Source: Astragalus membranaceus
Taxonomy: Eukaryota > Streptophyta > Magnoliopsida > Fabales > Fabaceae
Assembly: GCA_039519185.1 (NCBI GenBank)
Contig: CM076849.1
Location: forward strand, 33,599,109-33,663,108
Direction: 5' to 3'
DNA: 64,000 nucleotides
The position numbers and the translations under genes were made by a program. Below the pieces are notes generated by a model. It made no database searches, was not told the DNA's origin, and was given only the letters and a program-made list of their open reading frames with translations. Positions 48,476 through 58,988 of the stretch are shown in pieces (positions within the stretch are counted from its first letter, which is position 1; the number at the start of each line of letters is the position of its first letter).

Positions 48476-49114
48476 TTGGGGTTCTTTTTAACAGAGCGGG
48501 GGATTGAGGCGAATCCAGATAAGTGCAGGGCCGTGACAGAAATGAAGTCACCCACTAGCAAAAAAGAGATTCAGAAGCTGAACGGGATGATAGCCGCGCT
48601 ATCGCGATTCATTTCAAAAGCGGCCAGCAAGTCTCTCCCACTTTTCAAATTACTTAAGAAGGAGGAGGCGAAGTTTGAATGGTCGGCCGAATACGACCAG
48701 GCCCTAGATCAGCTGAAAAAGGTTCTGTTGCAACCGCCCATCCTGACCACCCCAGAGCCCGGGGAAACGTTGTACATGTACCTCTCCATCAGTGATGAAG
48801 CCCTAGCAGCCGTGCTGGTGCGGGAAGACGGGGAAAAACAGAATCCCGTATATTTTGTGAGTAAAGCACTCCAGGGACCAGAACTCAGGTACCAAAGGAT
48901 TGAGAAGCTAGCCCTTGCACTAATCGTGGCCGCTCGAAGACTAAGATCGTATTTCGTGGCTCACCAAATCGTCCTCAGAACAAATCAGCCTGTTCGACAG
49001 ATCTTGCATCGACCCGACTTAGCAGGAAGGATGATCAAATGGGCAGTAGAGCTCTCAGAGTTCGGCGTGAAATATGAGACAAGAACGACCACAAATGGAG
49101 CGGGGCAGGTTTGA
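48476..49114 (+). pseudogene. Element B RNase H (Gypsy type)
   Basis: GIEANPDKCRAVTEM and LNGMIAALSRFISKAA are the RT thumb/connection. Then come ETLYMYLSISDEALAAVLV, NPVYFVSKALQGPELRYQ and RLRSYFVAHQIVLRTNQPV. The frame leaves the pol frame near 49092, where sequence present in C is deleted, and stops at 49114. Confidence 0.8.
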
Positions 49115-49905
49115 TTCTAGAAAGCCTAGAAGGAACGACCGTGGAGGTGTCGTTGACATTTTCCTTTTCTACGTCAAATAACCAGGCAGAATACGAAGCA
49201 TGCATTGCAGAACTTATGCTCGCTAGGGAGTTCAAAGCACGACGGGTCGAGCCCCGTTCTGACTCCCTGTTAGTAGTGTCCCAGATTGGAGAAGCGTATG
49301 ATGCCAAAGATGAAGTTTTACGGAGGTACCTCGCTAAGGTACGAGAACTGCTCGATCAGTTCGAAAGTGTAGAAGTCCGACACATCCCCAGGTCAGAAAA
49401 TGGAAGGGCGGACGTACTTTCGAAACTGGCGAGTACAAAAACCCCGGGGAACCACAGGAGCGTAATCCAGAAGATACTCCCTCAACCCAGCGTCCAACTA
49501 GAAACAGCTCCAATCACCGATGTCTGCACGATCGGTCAAGGGACGACATGGATCGATCCCATCCTAAAGTACATCGTGTTGGGGGAAGAGGAAGACGACC
49601 CAAAAAAGTCTGCTCTCACGCGAAGGCGGGCATCGTCATATTTGGTAATTGAAGGCAAATTGTTTCGCCGAGGACTCTCAACACCATTACTGAAGTGTCT
49701 GCCACCACAAGAGTCCAATTATGTGTTGAGGGAAATCCACGAAGGGATATGTGGGAATCACCTAGGGGCACGAGCACTAGCCAAAAAAGCACTTCGAGCG
49801 GGATACTATTGGCCAACGATGGAGGGTGATGCCAACGAGCTAGTAAAAAAATGTGATAACTGCCAGAAGCACGCGGACGTACATATCGCCCCCCGGTCGA
49901 ATTGA
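49095..49905 (+). pseudogene. Element B second RNase H (archaeal type, truncated) and integrase zinc-binding region
   Basis: GAGLILESLEGTTVEVSLTF, NNQAEYEACIAELMLA and SDSLLVVSQIGEAYD belong to the second RNase H of Tat elements. Compared with C, about 30 codons containing ILQVDGSSN are deleted at 49090, which removes the first catalytic aspartate. After a linker, HEGICGNHLGARAL and CDNCQKHADVHIAP form the integrase HHCC region. A one-base loss near 49892 ends the frame at 49905. Confidence 0.82.
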
Positions 49906-50786
49906 ACTCCATTACCGCTCCTTGGCCGTTCACGTGGTGGGGAATAGACCTTCTGGGCCCGTTCTCAGCAGCCCCAGGACAGCTTAAATACTTAATAGTG
50001 GCAGTGGACTACTTCACCAAGTGGGTAGAGGCCGAGCCCTTAGCGACCATTACCTCCAAAAACTGCTTGAAGTTCTTCAAGAAAAGTATACTAGTTCGAT
50101 TTGGAGTCCCTGAGGTCGTGGTCTCGGACAACGGCACCCAGTTCACGGACAAAAACTTCCAAGAATACATGTCGGAACTAGGAATCAAGCAGCGCTTCAC
50201 ATCGATCGAGCACCCACAGACCAACGGACAAGCAGAGACCGCCAACCGGGTGATCCTGCGCGGGCTGAAAAGAAGGCTGGACGAATCCAAAGGCAAGTGG
50301 GCAGAAGAACTCCCCTTCGTACTATGGGCATACCGGACCACCCCGCACTCCACCACAGGCAAAAGTCCATTCAAGTTGGTATACGGGGTGGAGGCACTTA
50401 TCCCTGTTGAAGTTGGAGAGCTCAGTTGGAGAACTACAAATCCCAAAAACCCCGATGAGAACGATCAGGGACCCAAGGAGGAGCTCGACTTGGTTGAAGA
50501 ACTCCGCACCAAAGCGTCGTTGAAAGAAGCACTTGTGAAACAAGGGATGGCAACGAGACACAACTTAAAGGTCGTCCCTAGAGAATTCACCATCGGCCAG
50601 CTCGTCCTCAGAAGAGCGACGATAGGACAGAAGTTCGCAGCTCAAGGTAAACTCGCTCCAAACTGGAAAGGTCCCTACCGAGTCATCTCGAAGACGGGGA
50701 AGGGCGCCTACCAACTTCAAACCATGGAAGGCGGGGCGGTGCCAAGGACATGGAACGCGGCAAACCTCAGGCGATACTTTGTTTAA
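49902..50786 (+). pseudogene. Element B integrase catalytic core and C-terminus
   Basis: WPFTWWGIDLLGPFSAAPGQ carries the first catalytic Asp and VVVSDNGTQF the second. The Glu lies in QTNGQAETANRVI. The C-terminal GPYRVISKTGKGAYQLQTME is followed by a RRYFV end with TAA. The catalytic triad is present, but the domain is out of frame with upstream pol. Confidence 0.88.
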
Positions 50787-51362
50787 ACTTTTGACTAAAT
50801 TCAATTGTAACTCTGTCATTGACACTTAAGTTGAAATGAATAAAGTAAGTACACCGGGCGGGACACTCTTTTCCCACTGGGTTTTTATTGAGGCCCGCCC
50901 GGCCATCACAGCAGATGGTGTATATTTTTATATGTTGTCTCATCCTTTTATGTTTTCCATACAGATCCATTAACCGCCAGGTGGGTTAAAATCAAACCGA
51001 GTTTGATAAACCACTGGGCGGGCTCAGGGGTACTTAGTCGATCTAAGTAACACGAAGCGATCTTAATCGATAGTCGCAACCCCAAGGGCGAGTTAAATCT
51101 GGGGACGGACCCTGGTAAACGGCCCGAAGGCTAAAAACACGAATTAAAAGAAACGAAGCGGTCACAACCGAAAGTCGCACCCCCAAGGGCAAGTTAAATC
51201 TAGATACGAGGTCCAGTAAACTGCCCGAAGGCTAAACGAATTAAACAGAACGATTAAAATAACGATTTTAAAGCCAAAAGCATAGTACATATTACAACAG
51301 TGGGGCGACTCGAAAGCCACCCAAAAACGAATGCTAAATACTTGGAGCATATTACAAAAATT
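50787..51362 (+). other. Spacer between element B integrase and antisense ORF
   Basis: Noncoding. It contains two diverged copies of about 115 bp beginning GAAGCGRTC...GTCGCAMCCCCAAGGGC and ending CGGCCCGAAGGCTAAA (51052-51135 and 51155-51240). The same kind of repeats, inverted, lie at 55150-55350 in element C. The conserved GGCGGG...CCCACTGGGTTTTTATTGAGGC block (50860-50905) is the site hit by the solo LTR in C. Confidence 0.6.
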
Positions 51363-53444
51363 CTAATGGGAACGATCAAAAACAACCACTTCCTCCACTA
51401 CGACGTTTCCTTCCTCGTCCTCCTCAGCAGGCTGGATGATCCGACCGTCCACATAAGAATGGGAAAAGTTGATAACGCCTGGGTCAAGCACAAGGTCCGG
51501 GTAGACGCACCGCACCTGGGCCAGAGCATCATCAAACCGCCCCTGGCAAATTGAAACAGTGGAGTGAACGAGCCGATCATATTGAGCATAAGCCTCTTCC
51601 CGCTCCTTCTTCAAAGCTTCAATGGTCGACCTCATTTCAGCAGCTTCCAGATTCAACCCGCTCATCTGTTCAGTCAAATCGCTAACCTTCCCCACCTCAA
51701 GCTGCAAATTCTTCTCAGCTTCAGCTAATGCGACCTGGGCGTCATCTCGCTCTTGGGTGACGACGGAGAGCGACTTCCTTGTTTCGTCGAGGGCAGTGAC
51801 GGTAGGCTGAAGGGTGGCCTCTGAATCTTGCAGTTTCTTCTTGAAAGCTTCCAACTCCTCCAGAACTTCTGAGATATAAACATGAGCACGGCTAAGCTTG
51901 TCGGTTTTGTCTAAGTTATCACTCTCCAACCATAAATTTTGGGCGAGGAGAATATTACCTTTTGTCCGCTCCATTTCTCCGTGTTTTAATTTCGCGACCA
52001 GGTGAGACCCAGCCTTGACCACCTCGGCCGCAAATAGTAGGGGGTCTTCACGGAATCCGCTGATGATGCTCTCATCGGTCATTTCCTCCAGATCCACCGC
52101 CAGGGCCGAACTCTTCTGAGGTCCTTTATGGGCCCTGGACTTTTTATGAGCAGGGTCATCCTGGGTCAGATCGACAGTGGGAGGGGGACGTCCCCTCTTC
52201 GTCCCAGCAACAGGCGGGCTTCTCTCGCCACCTTCAGCAGCCACGGAACCCTCAGGAACCGGGGAAAGAGTAACTGCAGGGGTGGACGGGCCGGTCTGGG
52301 ACCTCCTCCCTTTCATAGCTTGCTTCATCAACTCGGCAAAACCTAGACCGGCCATTTCACCTGCGAAGAAGGTAAGAACACGGTTAAAAAAAAGGGGTAC
52401 GACTACCCATACCAAGAGCGACTTTGAAACCGTTATCATCGGTCGTTTTCACCAATTGGTGACATTTGATCAGACCCTCCTCCATCCAAGAGGCCAAGTT
52501 CTCAAGCAATCTCAGAGTCTCGGTATTTTCTTCGCCAAGTTGGCAACGGGTTCTGTACGTGGCGGGCATGCGGCGAAAATGAGCGTACGTCCACGCTATG
52601 GGATATTGCATGCCTGTTACTCGCCCACCGGAGTCAACCGTCCCCACCATCCGCTGAGATGCCCCGCAAACGGGGACAACCCATAGAAAAGACGACTTCC
52701 AGGGTTTGAGCGAGTCAGAAAAAGGCTTGAAAATCTTGTAGTCCGACTGAGCCTTAAGACTCAGATGCTCCCACCGATTCTGATTGCTGCCCGGCTCTGG
52801 TCGCCTGCTTGTCTCAAAAATTTTGAAGAAAGTTTGCCGATTGCACTCTCGCCCCATCACTCTCAATAACTGCTCAAACACCTTGATAAATGCCCACGAG
52901 TTAGGGTGCAGCTGCGAGGGTGCAACCCCAAGATAACGAAGAATACTGCGTTGAAAGCATGTAAATGGCGGACGAATCCCCACGTCGCGAAGGACAGTGG
53001 CATACATGGTGAATTTTAAACCGTTGAAGTAGGGCCTTCGACCGCCCACACCTGGTCCGGTGCGCCAACCAACCTGGCAAAATACAATAACACTTCATCC
53101 CCAGGTTTGAATAGTGACGGAATCCGGCCTAGCACGGCCGACGAGATCCAAGAGCGATCCTCCCCTAGAGAGCCTCTCCAATCGGCTTCCCCTCTCCCGG
53201 CGTCTGGCTGGATTACCCGCTCCGAATGAGCCGAGGACGTAGAAGGTGGATCATGACTTTCCCTCGCTTGGAAGAATACGGGGCGAGCGGGCATCGCAAC
53301 ATCCGATCCCTCAGCCGGAGGCGTAGAAGTAAATCCACCCTCCGAAGTCGTCCTATCTGTAGACGTTCGGGAGCTGGAGGATGGGTCGGTTGAAGAAACT
53401 GGCGGGCTGCCAGTTACTTGGGCGGTTAGCTTCGTCCGCGCCAT
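51363..53444 (-). pseudogene. Antisense extra ORF of element B
   Basis: ATG at 53444 begins MARTKLTAQ. The product is collinear with the antisense ORF of element C: FKPGDEVLLYFARLVG, FTMYATVLRDVGIRPPFTCF, LGVAPSQLHPNSWAFIKVFE, MQYPIAWTYAHFRRMPATYR, then GEMAGLGFAELMKQAMKG, a KKSRAHK basic patch and a coiled coil (LAEAEKNLQLEVGKVSDL) ending IIQPAEEDEEGNVVVEEVVV. It is broken by a deletion/frameshift near 53030 and another shift in the A/T run near 52390. It lies between integrase and 3' LTR on the opposite strand, the known position of extra ORFs in Tat elements. Function unknown. Confidence 0.78.
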
Positions 53445-53811
53445 AAAGAAAGAAAACCTGCAAGAAGGGAGCATGAAAGTCAGACCATCGAAGATGACCT
53501 ACGGAAAGGGGCGACATGATCGACCCCGAGTCTGACACCCCCTCCTCGCCCATGTTAATAAGAAGAGAAATGCGACTTAAATTACTAAAGCCCAAAAGTA
53601 AAGCTACATACCAGGAGCGGGATACGGTTTCGTCGCACTATGAATCACCAGAATGAGGCGATCGGAAGTTAGATCGCGCCGGAGTTTGAAGTCGCTGATC
53701 GGGAAACACCGTGCCAGAGTAGCCGGAAAATAGATCGCTCGTCGGAGAAAGGAAGTCACCCTCAGAGCAGAAAATCCGGAAAGTGAACAAATTGACATAA
53801 GGGGTGCCCCA

Positions 53812-53819
53812 TATTTATA
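53812..53819 (-). promoter_or_regulatory. TATA box of the antisense ORF unit in element B
   Basis: CTATAAATATGGGGCACCCC on the minus strand, conserved with element C (42552-42559). The leader sequence downstream (GCTCTGAGGG...CTTTCTCCG) and the leader intron 53611-53458 are also conserved. Confidence 0.65.
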
Positions 53820-54164
53820 GGGAGGAAAAGCCAGAACGTGAAGGGACACGTCCCTTCCCCTTCTAAATTGATGATCTTCCTCGAAAATTGAATCGTCATC
53901 ATCAAGCGCCCCCTTTCTTGAGAAGCGTGAAGTATGGTGACAGTCCCATCGAAGCGTCACGCTTGTCCTCTCAGAACGTCATGTCTGTCAGAATACCACG
54001 TCGCTAGAAGGCGCGAGCATGCTCAATCGAACGGGCGCACGACCAGGTCATCTCGGCGCAGGCCAGCGCAGGCGACCAATGTGGAGGCAGCCCGCCTCAC
54101 CGAAAGAAATATGACTCTTAGGCCTGAACCCGTTCTACTGAACGATTACGGCCTGGGGGGCAAC

Positions 54165-54629
54165 TGTTCTGGATTGGGCCGCAGCCCATAGCGAATATTG
54201 GACCGGCGCGGACGGCTCAATACGTAATCAGCATCACACGACGTTTGGATCGGGTCGCAACCCGTTAAGAAGTTTGGGCCTATGCGAGCGGCCCAAAAAC
54301 GACCAGCGCCACCCTATACCCACGATGGGAAAATCTACGGCGGAGAGGAATTCTCGCAGATCCAATGGCCGCCCTCAGCACCCAAGTGCTATATAACGAG
54401 ACCCTGACATCATATGAAAGGTACATTTTTTTAATATTACTACACTAAATCACCCCACTGACTTGGGCGTTGGAGTGCCATCGCAGGTACACCCCGAGGG
54501 AGCTCTGCGCGCGACCAGCCTACATACAGGAATGACCTCAATACCTGGCGCCAAGCCCCCAAGACAGCACGAGCACAAACAGATTCAATTCAACAAGAGG
54601 ACCGATCGCTCAGAGAAGAGTCCGGTTCA
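54165..54629 (+). repeat. 3' LTR of element B (465 bp)
   Basis: It is one base shorter than the 5' LTR (one C lost in CACCCCCACTG) with several transitions, and is followed by the CCACC duplication and the rest of C's antisense ORF. Confidence 0.92.
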
Positions 54630-55028
54630 CCACCCAAGAGCGGGTTGATGCCCCTGGCCGCTTTAGCTGAAGCCAAGAAGAGGGTATAGCTTGAAGCGGA
54701 CAAGGTTAAGGAGCTGTCCGGTAAGGTTAGCGGGTTGAACGGTGAGGCAGCTGAGATGAGAAAGACCATTGAGGCATTGAGGAAAGAGCAGGAAGAGGCC
54801 GCTGTGGAATATGATCGGCTCGTCCAATCAACTGTTACAATTTGCCAGGGGCGGTTCGATGAGGCTCTGGCTCAGGTGCGGTGTGTCTACCCGGACCTGG
54901 AGCTTGACCCCAGCATTATCAACTTCTCCCACTCCCATGTAAACGGTCGGATCATCCAACCCGCCGAGGAGGACGAGCAGGGGAACGTCGTGGTGGAAGA
55001 GGTTGTTGTGTTTGATCGTCCTCTTTGA

Positions 55029-55509
55029 ACTTGAAAAATTTGTAATATGTTCCAAGTATTTTTCTGTGACATTCGTATTAGGGTGGCCTTCGAGTCGCCC
55101 TGTTTTTGTAATATGTACTTCGCCAATGCTTTGGCTTTAAAATCGTTATTTTGCTCGTTCTGTTTAATTCGTATTTTAGCCTTCGGGAAGTTTACTAGAC
55201 TTCGTGCCCAGATTTAACTCGCCCTAGGGGTGCGACTATTGGTCGTGGTCACTTTTTTCAGTTTAACTCGTGTTTTAGCCTTCGGGCAGTTTACCAGGCT
55301 TCGTGCCCAGATTTAACTCGCCCCAGGGGGTACGGCTATCGATCGTGGTCGCTTTGTGTGTGACTTAGATGGACTAAGCACGTTCGAACCCGCTCTGGTT
55401 TATCAAACTCGGTTTGAATTTAACCCGCCTGGCGGTTGATGAATCTGTCGTGAAAAATATAAAAGGATGAGACAACATATAAAAATATTCCATCTTCGCT
55501 GATGGCCGG
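55029..55509. other. Element C spacer between antisense ORF and pol (right part continues at 57703-57832)
   Basis: It contains TTTTAGCCTTCGGGMAGTTTAC...CAGATTTAACTCGCCC repeats that mirror the spacer of element B. No gene. Confidence 0.6.
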
Positions 55510-57702
55510 TGTAACGCCCAAATAATTTAATTATTTATTTAATTAAATTATTTAGGTATTTTATTAGTATAGTTATATTTAATAATTAATAAAATGATGT
55601 TTTATTCAAATTAGGGAGTGGTGCCTAGTAATTAGCTGATTAGTGGACGGGGGCCTGTGATCCACGAGCCCAAGGCTTAGGCGCATGAAGGGGAGTGTAG
55701 GCTTGGGTTTAGTCATTCGCATTTTTTTGGAGAGAAAGAAAGAACTTGCGAAGAGAGGAGAGGAGAAAGGGGACGGCGCGCACAAGGAGAAAGGAGAGAA
55801 GTCTTGTTGCGGTGGTTCTTTGGAGCTTACGTACAAGGAGATCTCGCGTTCGGCAAACCTAAGGTAAGGGTGGGTTCTATCCTTATAATGGGGTATATGA
55901 TGGGGTTATGTGGGAGATAGGACCTATGTTGTTCTTTTGATCTTAGTTGGTGTTGATTGATGATGTTAGAACATATTCATGATGTTTGAAATTGGTGCTT
56001 GATGATTGGTCATGGTGAAATTTGGTGTTTGGTGTTTGGCGCAATTTTGGTGTTGTCTTAGTTGCTGAAAAAGGCGCCCTGTTGCTGGGCGCCAAGCCAG
56101 TGTCACCTATGTTGCTGATTTTGGCGCCTTGGGCGCCCAGTCATGTTGTCTGGTTGTTGATGTTGCTGGAAGTGGCGCCCTAGGCGCCCAGTGATGCTGT
56201 CCTGGTTGCTGGAGTTGGCGCCCTAGGCGCCCAGTAGTGTCTCAGCGTTGTTCCTGTTGCTGAAACTGGCGCCCTAGGCGCCCAGTGTTGTTGCTGTCTC
56301 AGGCGCCCTGTTGCTGGGCGCCAAGTCTGCTGTTGCTGTTTTTCTGAAAATTGGTGTTGCTGCCACAATGAACAATTGTTGCTGTTTTTCTGAACTTAAG
56401 GTTGCTGTCACAGTGAGTAAAATGTTGCTGTTTTACACAAACAATGTTGCTGTTTTTCTGAAAATTGGTGTTGCTGCCACAATGAACAATTGTTGCTGTT
56501 TTTCTGAAAATTGGTGTTGCTGCCACAATGAACAATTGTTGCCGTTTTTCTGAAAATTGGTGTTGCTGCCACAATGAACAATTGTTGCTGTTTTTCTGAA
56601 CTTAAGGTTGCTGTCACAGTGAGTAAAATGTTGCTGTTTTACACAAACAATGTTGCTGTTTTTTTCCCAAATAATGTTGCTGTCACAGTGAGTAAAATGT
56701 TTCTGTTTTCCACAAAACAATGTTGCTGTTTTCCCAAATAATGTTGCTGTCACAGTGAGTAAAATGTTGCTGTCTTCTAAATAAATGTTGCTGTCACAGT
56801 GAGTAAAATGTTGCTGTTTTTCTAAATAAATGTTGCTGTCACCGTAACACAATTGTTGCTGTTTTCTAAACAAATGTTGCTGTTTTTCCTAAAAGAATTG
56901 ATGTTGCTGTCACTGTTGTCATGTTGCTGTTTTTATGGAAAATCACTGTTGCTGTCACTGTTTCCATGTTGTTGTTTTGCCAAAAAAAAATCACTGTTGC
57001 TGTCACTGCTTTTAAGTGTTGTTTTAAAAGCTATTGTCGCTGTTGCTGTAAATTGGTATTTGTTCCTGGTGTTGTCAATTGTCGATGTCTCGGTGTTGTA
57101 AAATTGTCGTTGTCATAGATGTTGTAAATCTATTGGTGTCCTTGGTGTCGGTGGTCGTTGGTCAAGTTGTTAGACTGTCCTATAGGTGTAGGTGTATTGG
57201 TGATGATTGGTGATGATATATCAGGTGATGGTATAACAGGTGATGTGCCTAATTTTATGGGCTAAGGTGACAGGTGATGGGTCTATGACCATTTATTAAT
57301 ATTGGTGTTGTTGTGTGTCACATAGATGACCATTGTTGTTAATTGTCTGGTGCAGGTGATTGCGAGTGAAGGCATGTCTACCTTCGCTAGTTGAGTCTGG
57401 TGTCGTCGCTCTGATACGTAGCACTCGGGGGGGATGAACGCTAGTTTTGTTAGATGCCTTTGATATTTAAATTCTGAAGTTTTATGGTGATGTTATAATT
57501 ATTTAATTGAACTTTGATTTTTATTCCGCTGCTTGGTGATGTTATGACGTGCTAGGTGTTGCACTGTTTTAATGATGAAACTTTATTATTTGGCGTGTGA
57601 TGTTTAACGGTTTAAGTGTAGCATCCCTTGTGGGTGTATTGAAAACGTTTTGAAAACTCTGATTTTTCTCAAAAATTTTCCGGGTAGAAAAAGGGTGTTA
57701 CA
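55510..57702. mobile_element. Solo LTR, about 2.2 kb, inserted in element C
   Basis: The tips are TGTAACGCCC and GGGTGTTACA. GCCGG is duplicated on both sides (55505-55509 and 57703-57707), and the interrupted GGCCGGGCGGGCC sequence is intact in element B at 50898. There is no internal region, polyprotein or second LTR, so it is a solo LTR left by LTR-LTR recombination. TGTAAC...GTTACA tips are common in plant Gypsy LTRs; the family is not identified. Confidence 0.85.
56040..57060. repeat. GGCGCCC and GTTGCTGT repeats within the solo LTR
   Basis: From 56066 to 56330 there are recurrent GGCGCCCTAGGCGCCCAGT palindromes separated by GTTGCTG. From 56330 to 57020 there are irregular 35-60 bp units of GTTGCTGTTTTTCTGAAAATTG and GTTGCTGTCACAGTGAGTAAAA. 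The long frames (either strand) across it come from these repeats and are not genes. Confidence 0.88.
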
Positions 57703-57832
57703 GCCGGGCGGGCCTCGATAAAAACCCAGTGGGAAAAAGTGTCCCGTCCGGTGTACTTACTTTATTCGAGCTTCAAAAAAGTGTCAACAATACAATACTT
57801 GTCAGTGTTATAATTGATTTTAGGTACAAAAT

Positions 57833-58983
57833 TTAAATGAAGTATCGCCTGAGGTTGGCCGTATTCCACGTCCTCGGCACTGCTCCGCCTCCCATGGTTT
57901 GAAGCTGGTAGGCACCCTTCCCCGTCCTCGAGACGACTCGGTAGTGCCCTTCCCAGTTTGGGGCGAGTTTGCCTTGAGCTGCGAACTTCTGTCCTATCGT
58001 CGCTCTTCTGAGGACGAGCTGGCCGATGGTGAATTCTCTAGGAACGACCTTCGAGTTGTATCTTGTTGCCATCCCTTGTTTCACAAGATCTTCTTTCAAT
58101 GATGCTTTGGTGCGGAGCTCTTCAACTAAGTCGAGCTCTTCTCTGAGTCCTTGATCGTTTTCATCAGGGGTCTTGGGATTTGCGGTTCTCCAACTGAGCT
58201 CTTCGATTTCTACCGGGATGAGTGCGTCTACCCCATACACCATCTTGAATGGGAGTTCGCCCGTGGTGGAGTGCGGGGTAGTCCGATAAGCCCATAACAC
58301 GAAGGGAAATTCTTCTGCCCACTTGCCTTTGGATTCATCCAGCCTTCTTTTCAGCCCGAGCAGGATCACTCGATTGGCGGCTTCTGCTTGCCCGTTGGTC
58401 TGTGGGTGCTCGACCGAGGTGAAGCGCTGCTTGATTCCCAGTTCTAACATGTACTCTTGGAAGTTTTTCTCCATGAACTGGGTGCCATTGTCCGAGACTA
58501 CGACCTCTGGGACTCCGAACCGAACTAGTATATTCTTCTTAAAGAACTTTAAGCAGTTTCTGGAGGTGATGGTCGCTAAGGGCTCGGCCTCGACCCACTT
58601 GGTGAAGTAGTCCACTGCCACGATTAAGTACTTCAGCTGTCCTGGGGCTACTGAGAACGGGCCCAAGAGATCGATCCCCCACCATGCAAACGGCCATGGC
58701 GCGATCATTGAGTTTAGTTCGACCGGTGGGGCGATGTGCACATCTGCGTGCCTTTGGCACTTATCACATCTTTTAACTAGCTCGCTTGCATCGCCCTCCA
58801 TCGTGGGCCAATAGTATCCAGCTCTAAGTGCCTTCTTAGCTAGTGCTCGTGCCCCCAGGTGATTTCCACATATTCCTTCGTGGATCTCTCTCAACACGTA
58901 GTCGGCCTCATGCGGCGTCAGACACTTCAGTAATGGTATCGAGAATCCTCTGCAAAACAATCTGCCTTCAATTACTGAGTAGG
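57833..58983 (-). pseudogene. Element C integrase
   Basis: LFCRGFSIPLLKCLTP (58960 region), HEGICGNHLGARAL and CDKCQRHADVHIAPPVELN (zinc-binding region), then WWGIDLLGPFSVAPGQLK, VVVSDNGTQF and QTNGQAEAANRVI with the D, D, E residues, and a C-terminal AYQLQTMGGGA with RRYFI and TAA. This stretch is open and in one frame, but the insertion at 58989-60203 separates it from the RT-RNase H part of pol. Confidence 0.88.
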
Positions 58984-58988
58984 ACGAT

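Larger units (their letters stand above)
44690..54629 (+). mobile_element. Tat-lineage Ty3/Gypsy element B, complete but degraded, nested in C
   Basis: LTRs 44690-45155 and 54165-54629 begin TGTTCTGGATTGGGCC and end TCCGGTTCA. CCACC flanks both sides (44685-44689 and 54630-54634). The LTRs differ at roughly nine positions, so it is older than the Ogre-like and Copia insertions. Gag, protease, RT, RNase H, a truncated second RNase H and integrase lie on the plus strand, and the extra ORF lies antisense between integrase and the 3' LTR. The polypurine tract GGCCTGGGGGGCAAC precedes 54165. Confidence 0.93.
42924..55028 (+). pseudogene. Antisense extra ORF of element C (putative gypsy-type transposon protein), split by element B
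   Basis: ATG at 42924 begins MARTKLTAR. Parts lie at 42924-44689 and 54630-55028. An STP-rich leader is followed by FKPGDEVLPFCAEF, FTMYTTVFRDVRIRPPFTYF and LGVAPSQLHPNSWAFVKVFEQ, resembling the transposase_28 type family found as an extra ORF in Tat elements. The second half is acidic and coiled-coil-like (LSRAYAYISEVREELESTKK), ending IIQPAEEDEQGNVVVEEVVV. Breaks: an extra G near 43022, an extra T in the T run near 43716, element B at 44690, and a shift plus a TAG in 54650-54690. Its function is unknown; it lies opposite to gag-pol and downstream of it. Confidence 0.75.

Noticed and set aside
56180..57118. Glutamine/threonine-rich or cysteine/leucine-rich frames up to 146 codons
   Set aside because: They are translations of GTTGCTGT-type repeats within a solo LTR.
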